A stretch of 64,000 nt of DNA from Algicola sagamiensis DSM 14643 (GCF_000374485.1 NZ_KB894508.1:1-64000), one strand, 5' to 3'. Numbered from the stretch's first letter, positions 18,532 through 27,682 are shown. The notes: a model not told the origin generated them from the sequence alone. Made by a program: numbers and translations.

Positions 18532-19299
18532 TCAAAATGATATTGGATCATACTGGAAGACATAACGGTCCCTTAACTTGGGGATCTCATCTGGATTAAA
18601 ATCGTTTGACAGCTTCCTCAATTGTCCAGACTTTGGAGTCCGTGAGAATGTTGGCCACATGCTTTCATTAAATAGCTTCTCGTAATGTTTGCAGTCAGCT
18701 TCTTGCTGGAAGATGTAGATCACACCTGTGTACTCCTTATTAGCAAAGTTATTTGCATGGTTTTTAAAGGTCAGGTAAATACGCTTGTTATCCTTTCTCC
18801 ATCTCTCAAATTCAATTGCTGACCAGTATTTTCTACCATCTTTTTCGGTTGCGAGTATTGCATCGGGTCTATCCCCCTTCTCTCCGAATTGGATGTTCTT
18901 ATCTGCGATCACCTCACAATAGTTGTGGAGGCGGGTAACAATCGCAAATTGAACTGAAAGGTCATGGATAATGTGAGAATATTTACCAAGATTCGAAACG
19001 CGAGTCACAGCTTTTGATATATCGCGTCCAAGTGCTTCCAGGTAACTTACTCCAACAGATGTCATGATCAAATATCTTTGATTTTTCGTATGAACATTTT
19101 TGAACTCTTGAAGTACACCATCCTTTTTTAAACTATTAAAAAATCGATTTGAATTCATTGGTGTCTGGCCGATCCGCTTCGAGAGAATTTCAACAGAAGA
19201 GAAGCGAAATTCAAGCAACCAATCTAAAACCAATCGAGTCTTTTCATCCTTAATAGCGGGCGGATATTTTAGAGTTGGATCTCGTTTTTCTACAATCAT
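18532..19299 (-). CDS. mobC: MOBC-type relaxase (replication-relaxation family)
   Basis: The ATG at 19299 has AGG 5 bases upstream and gives 255 residues. An N-terminal winged-helix-like part (about 20-95) is followed by a nuclease-like core with HIIHD (about 109), RPDAI (about 145) and AIEFERWRK (about 162). This spacing of PD, E-x-E and K is the PD-(D/E)xK-like signature described for MOBC relaxases (CloDF13 MobC; Replic_Relax family), which lack the three-histidine motif of other relaxases. It would nick oriT and lead the strand into the recipient. It is divergent from traD, with the likely oriT between them. Confidence 0.8.
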   Translation of the reverse strand: MIVEKRDPTLKYPPAIKDEKTRLVLDWLLEFRFSSVEILSKRIGQTPMNSNRFFNSLKKDGVLQEFKNVHTKNQRYLIMTSVGVSYLEALGRDISKAVTRVSNLGKYSHIIHDLSVQFAIVTRLHNYCEVIADKNIQFGEKGDRPDAILATEKDGRKYWSAIEFERWRKDNKRIYLTFKNHANNFANKEYTGVIYIFQQEADCKHYEKLFNESMWPTFSRTPKSGQLRKLSNDFNPDEIPKLRDRYVFQYDPISF

Positions 19300-19344
19300 G
19301 TTCACCTACACTTGTTCTAAAAGTTTTGCACCTATTCTTTTTAT

Positions 19345-20114
19345 GGAGAAAAACAATCGTCCAAAACGATTTTTATTCTCCTCATAAATTGCGTTGGCTC
19401 GACATAAATACAAAACACCTAAGAGTTTTGTATTTAAGCAATTTCGCCAAAGGTTCCTGACGTATCCAAACGTCAAAGGGACCTTTGGAGCGACCCCAAG
19501 TCGCGGAACCTGGCGAATGCCCTCACCCAATGAGGGCAAAAGTTTTTCTCTCTCCATTCGTTTTTTGGGCTTCCTAAAAGTCCAAAAAATCAGCTTGAGA
19601 GTTCGCCCCAAGCGAACCGAATGCTGACCAAAGGGCAGCGAGGATTCTCCAAAGAATCCGAAAGGAATTACGCTCTCCAAAGAGCGTATTCCTGTGCGGC
19701 CCTGCCGCCGTCAAAGTGAGCCCCAAGCGAGCCTTGACCCCCTGCGTTCGGGGAAGCGTTCAGCGCATCCGAATATAGCCAACTGGCTATGTGAGGACGC
19801 AAATTGCAGCTTCAGCAAAATGCAGCGCCCCGCAAGGCGGGGGGTCAAGGCTCGTAGAGACTTGACGGCGGCAGGTTTGAATTTTTCTTGGGTCGTGCGT
19901 CCAGCGCGGCACAAGAAAAAGAAAGGGGGAAGCCCCCTTTTAAGCAGAGTGGGCGTTCCCCACGTCGCGCGGTGAATTTCGTCTAATCCCCGTGTCCAGC
20001 GGGGTTTAGATGAAAGAGGCAGAGCCTAATTCCGATTTCGGTGGCGTTCCCACCAAATCGTACTCTTTTGAAAAAAGAGTCCGTGTTTTTACGAAAAAAC
20101 ACAGCGCGAAGCGC
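19345..20114. ncRNA. array of stem-loops between relaxase and coupling protein; candidate structured RNA or ssDNA region
   Basis: About 770 bp without a convincing gene, clearly richer in GC than its surroundings. It contains some 18 stem-loops with very little unpaired sequence. Several share a CCAA-containing loop: 19345-19381, 19447-19488, 19490-19504, 19518-19538, 19601-19617, 19642-19659 and 19664-19692. Longer-range stems enclose groups of them: 19443-19456 with 19505-19517, 19555-19560 with 19618-19623, and 19701-19716 plus 19729-19741 with 19860-19875 plus 19841-19853. Later hairpins include 19982-20010, 20033-20060, 20062-20080, 20083-20102 and 20104-20114. It could be a large structured RNA, a leader of the relaxase gene, or DNA folded in single-stranded form near oriT. 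Strand is undecided. Confidence 0.6.
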
Positions 20115-20152
20115 ATTATAAGCGCAATTTTTACATCAATTTTATCATCATA

Positions 20153-20180
20153 TTTACCATCAATCCATTTTGATGGTAAA
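20153..20180. other. inverted repeat, candidate oriT core or operator
   Basis: Perfect 11-bp arms TTTACCATCAA and TTGATGGTAAA separated by 6 bp, in AT-rich DNA about 90 bp before traD. A second imperfect repeat around TTTTCCGACCGGAAA lies at 20224-20240. An inverted repeat in AT-rich DNA beside relaxase and coupling-protein genes fits an oriT or a traD/mobC operator. No nick site can be assigned from sequence alone. Confidence 0.45.
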
Positions 20181-20270
20181 ATTGTCTAAGGTATTGATAT
20201 AAAAATAAGTTCTTAACGGGGAATTTTCCGACCGGAAATTTCTTAAACGAAAGATGATATAGGAGTAATT

Positions 20271-22571
20271 ATGGATAATGGCTGGCAAATCCTCGATTTT
20301 TTCGGGAAAGTAAATTATTCAGTAATGACATGGGCAGATACATCTTACTGGTGGTGCTGGGCTGCCATTATATTTATAGGCTCTCTTGTCGGTATGTCAC
20401 CATTATCATCACATCACGAACATACCTTTCTAGAAACACTATCAGTCTTTCTTAGAAAAGGCTTACTGATTGTCGGCTTCGGATTATTTATTTTACCGTT
20501 TATCATGTTGTATGTTTATGACATGACCACTATGAATGAGCTATTTTCTGGGACGCAAGCCTTTCTTCAGTGGTTTCTTAACATGACTCAAAAAAACGGT
20601 TGGTCTGTTATCCCTGCTTTTTTAATCGGTTACTTTTTAAGATTTAGCTATAACCGATACTTTTTGACTTTAATTTCAAAAGTGAAACGTTACCTCCGTA
20701 ACACTCAATCCGAAGATTCAATCTCAGATATCGTTGAAGAAAATGCGAAGTACAAATCCAAAGATTTCTTGCCGAACAAATATTACAAAGAAGGGTTTAT
20801 ATTTATTGCATTGGATGAACATAACAAGCCTATCTACGTTCCATTAGAAACATGGCGAGAAACAAACTCCCAAATCGTCGGACCTACACGTTACGGTAAA
20901 GGTGTCATTATAGGCGCTCTCATTGATCAAGTGATCCGTATGAATGATATGTGTGTATATATCGATCCGAAAGATGACACATTCGCCAAACACTTGATGT
21001 ATCAAGCATGCCAAGCCACTGGAAGAAAATTCTATTATGTATCACTTCATGATGATGACCTTGGTAGTTGGGCACCGTTTACTGGTGGTGTAGAGAATGA
21101 TGCCTTCTCAAGATTGCTTACAGCATTCAATCTCGAAAAAACTGGAGATCCTGGAACAGATTATTACAAAGGACAAGAAACAAAAGTTTTACGCCCTATC
21201 TTTTCAAGAACCCGAAGAATTGAAGGGATCTTAAATGAGATGTCAGGACTTCTTGAATCAAGTAGCGCTGAAGCTGGATTAGAGGTCTGGTCAACATATA
21301 CTAGTTTGAACCCAAAACCAAAAAAAGGGTTTAGTGTCGAACAAGCAATCAAAGAAAATGCAGTTGTTTATTTTCAAGGCTCTTTAGATGATCAAGTCAT
21401 TAAAACGGCAACCAAAATGTTCATTGTTGAGCTGATACAAGAACTTCGTCGGTTGAAGAAAACTGGTGAGAAGAAATCTCATGCTACCGTTATCGTTGAT
21501 GAGGTTTCATTTCTTGTCTCTGAGAAGTTGCGAGAAGCACTTGCAACGATAGTCGGATTTGGTGTGAATTTTGTTAATGCCTACCAGTCTCCAAGCGACT
21601 TGGAAAATACTGATGATGTTAATTTAAATGGGAAAACACTTCGTCATTCCGTTGATGTTAACTCACAAATTAAAGCCATATATGGAGGCGCTGACTTTGA
21701 AACGGCGGAGTGGGCTGCAAATTTATCGGGGAAAATACGTAAAGAAGTCACAAAGTCTGAACAAACAGATATTAAAACTGGTGGTGCTGAGATGTGGGAT
21801 AAAGGTCGAACCATTGGGACTGTTGAAGAAAATCTCATACCGACAAACGTTGTGCTAACACTCCCAAAACGAGTTTGTGTCTTTGTTCAACCACAACAAC
21901 TTATGAAGGTTGCTTTCACTTCTTTTGTTCCAGTCGATAATATGGAGCACTTAAATGAATTTTTAGATGCTAAGAAGAAGCCATCACAAATTAAACTTCA
22001 GGAAAAGACTCAAGAGAAACACGAAGATTTAATGTCTGATGTCGCAGATAATATTATGCATTTCCAACGGGTGAATAGTGATGCATTAAATCAAGCCGAC
22101 AGTGATTCATCTATATCCAAAGAGGTCCTGGAAGTAAAAAAAGAACACACCCCCTACCCTACTCTATCAAGTGAGTCACTGGAAGATACAAATTCAAAAG
22201 ATAATGAGGGGCTAGAAGTTTCGCATGCGAAACCACGCGCAAAGGAAGTTGAAACAGAAGATCAGGAAGCTCCAGAAAAAATAAACAGGAGTCAAAAAAA
22301 CAAAGCAAGGCGTGAAAAACAAAAGCAAAAGAAAAAAGAAGCAGCAAAAGCATTGGACGCTCAATCGCCTCATCAAGACACCTCTACCACTTCACCAGTA
22401 AACGTGACAGACTTAACTATAGAAGAGGATGATGAAGATGAAGATCTTTCAGCATTTTTATCTTCAGCATCAAAACCTAAAGAAAAAGATATTGCGACTA
22501 TGCTTTCCACTGTTGATGATGACGCTGTAACTTTGAAAAAAATGCATGAGGAAACTGAAGTAGAGCAGTAG
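20271..22571 (+). CDS. traD: TraD, type IV coupling protein
   Basis: Encodes 766 residues (F TraD is 717). Two N-terminal membrane helices (about 30-45 and 63-85, perhaps a third at 112-125) precede the VirD4/TraD ATPase domain with Walker A GPTRYGKG (204-211) and Walker B VIVDE (407-411). The C-terminal 200 residues are acidic and disordered, as is usual for the part of TraD that contacts the relaxosome. The enzyme pumps the relaxase-DNA complex into the secretion channel. GGAG lies 5 bases before the ATG. One copy of the 16-bp palindrome lies inside this gene (22218-22233). A terminator follows. Confidence 0.95.
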   Translation: MDNGWQILDFFGKVNYSVMTWADTSYWWCWAAIIFIGSLVGMSPLSSHHEHTFLETLSVFLRKGLLIVGFGLFILPFIMLYVYDMTTMNELFSGTQAFLQWFLNMTQKNGWSVIPAFLIGYFLRFSYNRYFLTLISKVKRYLRNTQSEDSISDIVEENAKYKSKDFLPNKYYKEGFIFIALDEHNKPIYVPLETWRETNSQIVGPTRYGKGVIIGALIDQVIRMNDMCVYIDPKDDTFAKHLMYQACQATGRKFYYVSLHDDDLGSWAPFTGGVENDAFSRLLTAFNLEKTGDPGTDYYKGQETKVLRPIFSRTRRIEGILNEMSGLLESSSAEAGLEVWSTYTSLNPKPKKGFSVEQAIKENAVVYFQGSLDDQVIKTATKMFIVELIQELRRLKKTGEKKSHATVIVDEVSFLVSEKLREALATIVGFGVNFVNAYQSPSDLENTDDVNLNGKTLRHSVDVNSQIKAIYGGADFETAEWAANLSGKIRKEVTKSEQTDIKTGGAEMWDKGRTIGTVEENLIPTNVVLTLPKRVCVFVQPQQLMKVAFTSFVPVDNMEHLNEFLDAKKKPSQIKLQEKTQEKHEDLMSDVADNIMHFQRVNSDALNQADSDSSISKEVLEVKKEHTPYPTLSSESLEDTNSKDNEGLEVSHAKPRAKEVETEDQEAPEKINRSQKNKARREKQKQKKKEAAKALDAQSPHQDTSTTSPVNVTDLTIEEDDEDEDLSAFLSSASKPKEKDIATMLSTVDDDAVTLKKMHEETEVEQ
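22218..22233. repeat. 16-bp palindrome GTTTCGCATGCGAAAC, copy 1
   Basis: A perfect palindrome inside the 3' part of traD. It is identical to copies at 24917, 25742, 27767 and 31286. It resembles a parS site (outer GTTTC and GAAAC as in the canonical ParB target, but with a 6-bp centre), and an orphan ParB-like gene lies 440 bp away. Confidence 0.85.
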
Positions 22572-22590
22572 CCCAAGGACGTATTAAATA

Positions 22591-22620
22591 TTAAAAAAGG
22601 AGCTGTCGCTCCTTTTTTAA
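22591..22620. terminator. bidirectional terminator between traD and parB-like gene
   Basis: Perfect 13-bp arms (TTAAAAAAGGAGC and GCTCCTTTTTTAA) around a 4-nt loop, with A and T runs at both ends. It separates the convergent traD and parB-like genes and should stop transcription from either side. Confidence 0.85.
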
Positions 22621-22676
22621 TTTGGTGTTGTATGGTTCCTCTATGGAGGCTCATTTCAAGTCATGTTTAAATATCT

Positions 22677-23537
22677 TTAGATTGAGTCATTGACCCATTC
22701 CATAAATTTATCCATGTAGATACTCATTTCTTTATTATCAGTATTTCTCCAAGTAGGCGCATTTTTATCAAGCACAAATGAAAACTCTGTTTTTTCAATC
22801 AGCCTGATTACCTGATCTGGTGAAAGTTGTAACTTTAAGGATAAAGGTTTTTGTTCTTCTTTTTTTTGAGTAGGGGTTTGCTCCTTAGGTTCTACTTTTT
22901 TGGTATCGTACCTCTTTCGTGCAAAGAACTCTTTTGAATTAAACTGCCCTTCTTCAATCAATTGAATGGCTGTTTTTCTCTTTTCTGGCCCCAAATTATT
23001 TATTTTTTTTAAAATGGAATAGTCTCTCATTTTTCCATTTCTCGCGAGACTACGGACATCCTCACCATATTTCAGGATGGCAGTATTTTTACTTATCCAC
23101 GATGGACTTTTACCAAGCTCTTTAGCTGCGTATTCCCTTGGGTTTGAGATCCCCTGCTCTTTAAGGTACTTCAGGCGTTTCTCCAAGAATTCTCCAAGTT
23201 CAACTGGATTGAGATTCTCTCTATGCAAGTTTTCTGTGATCTGATGTGCATAGACCTTATCGTTACTGAATTCTTTTTCCCCATCAACAACTATCGCTGT
23301 GATTGTCTCTTTACCTGCGTGCTGAGAAGCCTGCCACCTTCTCTCACCTGCAATGATCATGTATTGAGGCTTTCCAAACTCAGCACCTTTTATCCTTTGG
23401 ACAGTAATCGCCTGAACTTGGCCAACAGCATCAATGCTTTCAGCTAGTTCGATGATTTTATCTGGATCAAAGTCTTTTCTGGGTTGAGTCGGGTCAGGGA
23501 TTATGTCAGTTAGTTTGATCTTCTCAAGCTTATCCAT
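22677..23537 (-). CDS. orphan ParB-like DNA-binding protein
   Basis: A 286-residue ParB/RepB/Spo0J-family protein. The N-terminal nuclease-like fold carries DPTQPRKDFDPDKI (about 12-25) and the IAGERRWQAS box (about 61-70), followed by a helix-turn-helix around AAKELGKSPSWISKNTAIL (about 140-158). No ParA gene is next to it; the ParAB pair lies 31 kb away. It could be a partition protein or a KorB-like global regulator. Its likely targets are the five identical palindromes within 9 kb (inference). It is divergent from the topoisomerase gene across a 109-bp AT-rich gap that probably carries both promoters. Confidence 0.85.
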   Translation of the reverse strand: MDKLEKIKLTDIIPDPTQPRKDFDPDKIIELAESIDAVGQVQAITVQRIKGAEFGKPQYMIIAGERRWQASQHAGKETITAIVVDGEKEFSNDKVYAHQITENLHRENLNPVELGEFLEKRLKYLKEQGISNPREYAAKELGKSPSWISKNTAILKYGEDVRSLARNGKMRDYSILKKINNLGPEKRKTAIQLIEEGQFNSKEFFARKRYDTKKVEPKEQTPTQKKEEQKPLSLKLQLSPDQVIRLIEKTEFSFVLDKNAPTWRNTDNKEMSIYMDKFMEWVNDSI

Positions 23538-23646
23538 AGTGCTCCTCTATTGTGTAAATCAAAAAATATAATTAGTGACTCAGTTAATTTTAACAATCAT
23601 AATATATTATATTGATTATTCATAATAATAAAATAAGGGTGAGCGA

Positions 23647-25740
23647 ATGAAATTAATGATTGTTGAAAGTCCAGCAAAAGTGAAAAAGATAAAATCATTC
23701 TTATCTAATGATTGGATTGTTAAAGCCAGTGTTGGACACATACGTGATTTGCCAGAGAGCGAAATGGGCTTCACACCTCCAGACTTTAAACCTGTATACG
23801 AAGTATATTCAGAAAAAAAGAAAGTCGTATCCGATCTTAAAAAGGCATCGAAACAAGCCTATGAAATTTTTCTGGCCACCGATAATGACCGTGAAGGAGA
23901 AGCAATCGCTTTCCACCTAATGAGCGAGTTAAAATTAAAAAAGCCGAAGAGGATCACATTCAATGAATTAACAAAGTCAGCAATACAAACAGCAATATCA
24001 AAGCCACGAGAGATTGATTTTCAACTCGTTAGAGCATACGAAGGTAGGCGAATACTTGATCGGATCATAGGCTATTGCGTTTCACCAGTATTAACAAAGA
24101 AATCCCATGTAAATCTCAGTGCTGGCAGAGTTCAGTCTGTTTGCTTAAAGATTATCGTGTTACGGGAGCAAGAAATAGAAGATTTTATTCCAAGAAAGTT
24201 CTATGACATCTCAATACAATTAGAAAATGGGATCAAAGCATCACTAAATATTGAACCTTGGTCGAGTGAAAAACATATCTTTGATAAGAGCCAATTAGAA
24301 CAAATTCTCAATATTAAAGAAGTCATTGTTTCTGAGGTATCTATTACCGAAAAAAAAGAACATCCCAAAGCACCATTTATATCTAGCTCAATTCAGCAAT
24401 CAGCATCAAGGTTGTATGGATTTACACCAAAGAAAACAATGGATATTTTGCAGCAACTCCATGACCTTGGAGCCATTACATATCATCGAACAGATAATCC
24501 AAATTTATCTGAGGATGGTTACACAATGATGGTTAAATACCTTCAATCAAAAGAAATCCCACACTCAACTGAACAGAAAAAGTATAAAAGTAAATCTTCT
24601 GCTCAAGAGGCTCATGAAGCAATCAGGCCAACTGATGTAAATACAGAGTCCATCAATAGCACCGATGATGTCCAAAAAATTTACGCTCTAATTAGGGAAA
24701 GAGCAATTGCTTCAGCAATGCCTGCCGCAATTGATGTTATTACAACAATCAAGTTCCAATCCGTACAGGAAGTTTCTAATTCCAATTATTCTGGGTATGC
24801 TGAATTCAACGCTAAAGCAAATATTGAAAAAGAAAAAGCTTGGCGGGATTTTGTTTCTATCGAGAAAAAGAATAAATCTGATATTCATCTACCTGTTATT
24901 CCTTCAAACGACGATAGTTTCGCATGCGAAACTTTATTAGAAGAGAAGACAACCAAATCTCCTAGTCGATACACTGAGGCCGAATTAGTCAACTCACTTG
25001 AAAAGCTTGGCATTGGTCGTCCTTCAACCTATGCCTCAATCCTAGAAAATATAAAATCAAGAAAGTATGTTGAAGTTAAAAAAATGGGGGGTAGGGAAGG
25101 GGTCATATCTCCGTCTGAGCTCGGGAAAACTCTCATTTCAGCCATCAAGAGAATGTCATTTATGAATATAAAATACACAGAGATCGTAGAAGAGTATCTT
25201 GATAAGATCTCAAATGGACATGGAAGCTACGTTGACCTTGCAGCAAGTGTATTTGAAACAGTCAACAAAGAAGTAAAGAATATTCATATCCCTGTTTTAT
25301 TAGAAACGAAAGAATGTCCATTATGCTCACAACCTATCAAAAGAGTTATTTCAAAAAAGAAATCTGCTTTCTGGGTCCACCTAAATGATATACATGAAGG
25401 GGAGTGTGAAAAATATATTCAAGACCAATCAGGTAATCCTGTGATCCAAAAAACACAGATTTGCCCTCAATGTGCTGGTGATATTAAACAGATCTCCACA
25501 AATAGTGGTCAGGTTTTATGGGTGCATTCCAATGAAGATAACTTGGAAGACTGTTTCAAGTTCATTCCCGACCATGATGGTACTCCTCACATTCCTGAAG
25601 TCAGGCAGTGTGACATTTGTAGTACTCAAATTCATAGGCAGAGAAGTAAGGATGGAAGTAAATGGTATTGGACACATACGACAACTAAAGACTGTTTGCA
25701 ATTTATCAATGATGTTGATGGTTCTCCTGACTTTAAGTAA
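23647..25740 (+). CDS. plasmid type IA DNA topoisomerase (TopA-like)
   Basis: A 697-residue topoisomerase. The Toprim domain has MIVESPAK (Glu 7) and TDNDREGEA (about 78-86); the catalytic tyrosine is Tyr279 in ITYHRTDN, slightly different from the usual TYMRTDS. The C-terminal 180 residues contain three zinc-ribbon-like units with CxxC pairs (CPLC, CPQC, CDIC) and a later H/C pair. The enzyme relaxes negative supercoils through a single-strand break and could assist plasmid replication or the transferred strand. It is shorter than chromosomal TopA (about 865). One palindrome copy lies inside the gene and one 2 bp after its stop. Confidence 0.93.
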   Translation: MKLMIVESPAKVKKIKSFLSNDWIVKASVGHIRDLPESEMGFTPPDFKPVYEVYSEKKKVVSDLKKASKQAYEIFLATDNDREGEAIAFHLMSELKLKKPKRITFNELTKSAIQTAISKPREIDFQLVRAYEGRRILDRIIGYCVSPVLTKKSHVNLSAGRVQSVCLKIIVLREQEIEDFIPRKFYDISIQLENGIKASLNIEPWSSEKHIFDKSQLEQILNIKEVIVSEVSITEKKEHPKAPFISSSIQQSASRLYGFTPKKTMDILQQLHDLGAITYHRTDNPNLSEDGYTMMVKYLQSKEIPHSTEQKKYKSKSSAQEAHEAIRPTDVNTESINSTDDVQKIYALIRERAIASAMPAAIDVITTIKFQSVQEVSNSNYSGYAEFNAKANIEKEKAWRDFVSIEKKNKSDIHLPVIPSNDDSFACETLLEEKTTKSPSRYTEAELVNSLEKLGIGRPSTYASILENIKSRKYVEVKKMGGREGVISPSELGKTLISAIKRMSFMNIKYTEIVEEYLDKISNGHGSYVDLAASVFETVNKEVKNIHIPVLLETKECPLCSQPIKRVISKKKSAFWVHLNDIHEGECEKYIQDQSGNPVIQKTQICPQCAGDIKQISTNSGQVLWVHSNEDNLEDCFKFIPDHDGTPHIPEVRQCDICSTQIHRQRSKDGSKWYWTHTTTKDCLQFINDVDGSPDFK
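24917..24932. repeat. 16-bp palindrome GTTTCGCATGCGAAAC, copy 2
   Basis: Perfect copy inside the topoisomerase coding region. Its conservation within coding sequence, in a different reading context from copy 1, argues for selection on the DNA site itself. Confidence 0.85.
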
Positions 25741-25741
25741 A

Positions 25742-25757
25742 GTTTCGCATGCGAAAC
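25742..25757. repeat. 16-bp palindrome GTTTCGCATGCGAAAC, copy 3
   Basis: Perfect copy 2 bp downstream of the topoisomerase stop codon, just before the stem-loop at 25766-25785. Confidence 0.85.
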
Positions 25758-25765
25758 GAATAGTA

Positions 25766-25785
25766 AGCCGCCCCGAAGGGCGGCT
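25766..25785. terminator. stem-loop between convergent topoisomerase and ardC genes
   Basis: Perfect 8-bp GC-rich stem (AGCCGCCC and GGGCGGCT) with a CGAA loop. There is no T-run, so it may act as a weak bidirectional terminator or an mRNA-stabilising end. Confidence 0.5.
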
Positions 25786-25875
25786 ATGATCTCAAATACA
25801 ATTTAGTACTGACATCTATTTGGTAGCATTTTAACTTCTGAAGATAAGTACCAAGCAAAGCTCACCTCATCCCAT

Positions 25876-26757
25876 TCATTTGCAAATACCACCCGATTTT
25901 ATGTAGGTATACGCCTTATACGCAGCTGAAGAAGCATTAAAAATAAAGGATTTATCATTTTTAAGTACCCCTAGCCAGTCATTAATATACGACGCATGTT
26001 GATGATGCTCTCCCTGTATACCAAGCTCCGCACAAAAGAACGCAGCCCCTAGCTCAGCACATAGTTCCTCTTTCGCATAGTCTTCTTTAGTCCGAGGATA
26101 TTTGAATCTATCTAATCTAGACTTAATCCCCGTACTATGAATTAGTTCATGCGCAAAAGTTGACACAAAGCTGCTTTCATCTCTAAAACTAGTCGGGAGT
26201 CTGATTAAATCACTAGCAGGAGAATATACAGCTACACTTCCGCCATGTTTAACCTTCACACCAGTTTGCTCACAATACTGATTTGCAATCATATTGATCG
26301 CATCAGTCAACTCAGATTTGTCATGTTGAGGTGAAACAACCGTACTTGGAATATCTTTTAAACCCTCGATTTGATCAAGGTTGAAAACTGAAAAAAATTT
26401 ACGGCAGTACACCGTCTTCTGAATTATTTCTCCATTTTCTTCCTCATCCACTTCAATGGGCTTTACAAAGATACAACTTGTTGCTTTTTCTCCTTTGATA
26501 ATACGACCTCCCAACTTTTTAGCCTGATTGAATGTCAACCAGGCATTTTTCTTGTAACCTGATTCCATTGTTCGCATCCAAAGCATCAATACATTGACTC
26601 CCGAATATTGCGCTTTAGTTGACCAATTATAGGGAAGGGAAGGTACTTGATCATTTTGCCAAGGACATTGCCAAGGCATTAACCCTTTTTCCTCAATAAG
26701 AGCGATGATAGAGTCAGTTACTATTTGCTGAATATCAGGTTGAGTATTCGTTTTCAT
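25876..26757 (-). CDS. ardC: ArdC-like antirestriction protein
   Basis: A 293-residue protein with the ArdC layout. An N-terminal ssDNA-binding domain (MPWQCPW, PYNWSTKAQYSGVNVLML, about 27-60) is followed by a zincin-like metallopeptidase-fold domain with HELIH (203-207) and a downstream acidic ligand in KEELCAELGAAF. ArdC of plasmid pSA binds single-stranded DNA and protects incoming plasmid DNA from restriction. The gene sits behind a structured leader of the type shared by several other genes in this window. Both active motifs are intact. Confidence 0.9.
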   Translation of the reverse strand: MKTNTQPDIQQIVTDSIIALIEEKGLMPWQCPWQNDQVPSLPYNWSTKAQYSGVNVLMLWMRTMESGYKKNAWLTFNQAKKLGGRIIKGEKATSCIFVKPIEVDEEENGEIIQKTVYCRKFFSVFNLDQIEGLKDIPSTVVSPQHDKSELTDAINMIANQYCEQTGVKVKHGGSVAVYSPASDLIRLPTSFRDESSFVSTFAHELIHSTGIKSRLDRFKYPRTKEDYAKEELCAELGAAFFCAELGIQGEHHQHASYINDWLGVLKNDKSFIFNASSAAYKAYTYIKSGGICK

Positions 26758-26865
26758 GATAACCCCTTTTGGTAGAGGCGCACCAACTGGTCACTATGAC
26801 CAGTCAAAACACCGATCATAGTTTCTCTAAAATAAGAGCCAGTTTTATAAAGCGACAGGTCGCTT
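26758..26865 (-). ncRNA. structured leader of ardC, radC-motif-like (copy 1)
   Basis: On the minus strand the leader ends with GGTGCGCCTC, a short loop and GGGGTTATCATG, so the ribosome site GGGG can pair with CCTC. Upstream is a perfect 8-bp hairpin (ACTGGTCA/TGACCAGT at 26786-26804 in plus orientation) and a second small one at 26850-26863. The layout matches leaders at 57.4, 58.0 and 59.1 kb. The published radC RNA motif occurs upstream of antirestriction and DNA-methylase genes; assignment to it is from memory of its context, not a covariance search. Confidence 0.55.
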
Positions 26866-26945
26866 CATGTAAATGATACTAAAACTTTATTATTATATTC
26901 AAGCTGTTAGTGAATTAAAATCGTCGGTCATAGCATTTGATATGC

Positions 26946-26971
26946 AAAAAGAAAGCCCCTCAATGGGGGCT
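26946..26971 (-). terminator. terminator
   Basis: On the minus strand AGCCCC and GGGGCT pair across a short loop, followed by TTCTTTTT. It lies 50 bp after the stop of the small gene at 27021. Confidence 0.6.
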
Positions 26972-27020
26972 CAATTTTATTAAACTTCGGTAGTTGTAAT
27001 GGTAAATATTGAAGAGAAGA

Positions 27021-27326
27021 TTATTCAAAGGATTTTAACTCTATCAATGCATCATAAGATCCAACATTAGCTGCTAATCTAAGTAGCTGTAGATAACGAT
27101 CCAAATTCTGAGATATGCCATCGGCATCTTTATATCTTCGTGCAGCTTTGTACAGATATGAGGGTTCGCCAAACTTACCTGCAACCTCATATAGCTCAAC
27201 TGCGATCAATTTATCCCTTTGTACAATACTTCCATCATCGAACTCATTAGCAATTGATGCAATAGCTTCTACTGCTAATGAGCTTGTGGTTTTAGCTTGA
27301 TAAAAGTTCTTTTGAAATTGTTCCAA
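27021..27326 (-). CDS. small Sel1-like helical repeat protein
   Basis: About 101 residues, entirely helical. The segment from about 40 to 98 looks like one and a half to two Sel1/TPR-like repeats (AVELYEVAGKFGEPSYLYKA, then a LLRLAANVGSYDAL unit). Such repeats mediate protein contacts. The start is uncertain: the first candidate is a TTG without a clear ribosome site. A terminator follows. Its partner and role are unknown. Confidence 0.5.
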   Translation of the reverse strand: MEQFQKNFYQAKTTSSLAVEAIASIANEFDDGSIVQRDKLIAVELYEVAGKFGEPSYLYKAARRYKDADGISQNLDRYLQLLRLAANVGSYDALIELKSFE

Positions 27327-27358
27327 TTTACTTTTAGTTTTATTACAAACTGTCTTTT

Positions 27359-27682
27359 TTATTGCTTCGTATTTTCTTGACGTTCTGAGGGAGTTATTTC
27401 ACATAAAACAATAAGAAAGAGGTATATGCAAACCGCTAAATTTAATACATGTACACTACCCTGAATCTGAGAAGTATCGTGCAACTGATAAATTAAATAA
27501 ATACAGAAACAGAAAGTAATTAATGCAATAAAGAAAAAACCCCTCATACATCCTCTTAATGTAGATCCGGGCTTTGAACTAGCTTCAAATTTATCAAATG
27601 GTCTGTCTAGAAGTGAATCGAAGAATGAACCGTTGACGTACTCTATTGCTTCTTGTTTTAGAATTTCCGATATATTGCCCAT
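27359..27682 (-). CDS. small membrane protein, unknown
   Basis: Encodes 107 residues with two membrane segments (about 47-66 and 76-95) and a soluble N-terminus. AAGAG lies 6 bases before the ATG. I do not recognise the family. It is the first of a run of minus-strand membrane or exported proteins (27.4-30.8 kb). Confidence 0.6.
   Translation of the reverse strand: MGNISEILKQEAIEYVNGSFFDSLLDRPFDKFEASSKPGSTLRGCMRGFFFIALITFCFCIYLIYQLHDTSQIQGSVHVLNLAVCIYLFLIVLCEITPSERQENTKQ

Noticed and set aside
19306-19975. Open frames on both strands in the stem-loop array (19306-19680 minus, 19694-19975 plus and others)
   Set aside because: They run through perfect hairpins, have odd composition, no ribosome site and no protein-like pattern; the hairpins explain the openness.
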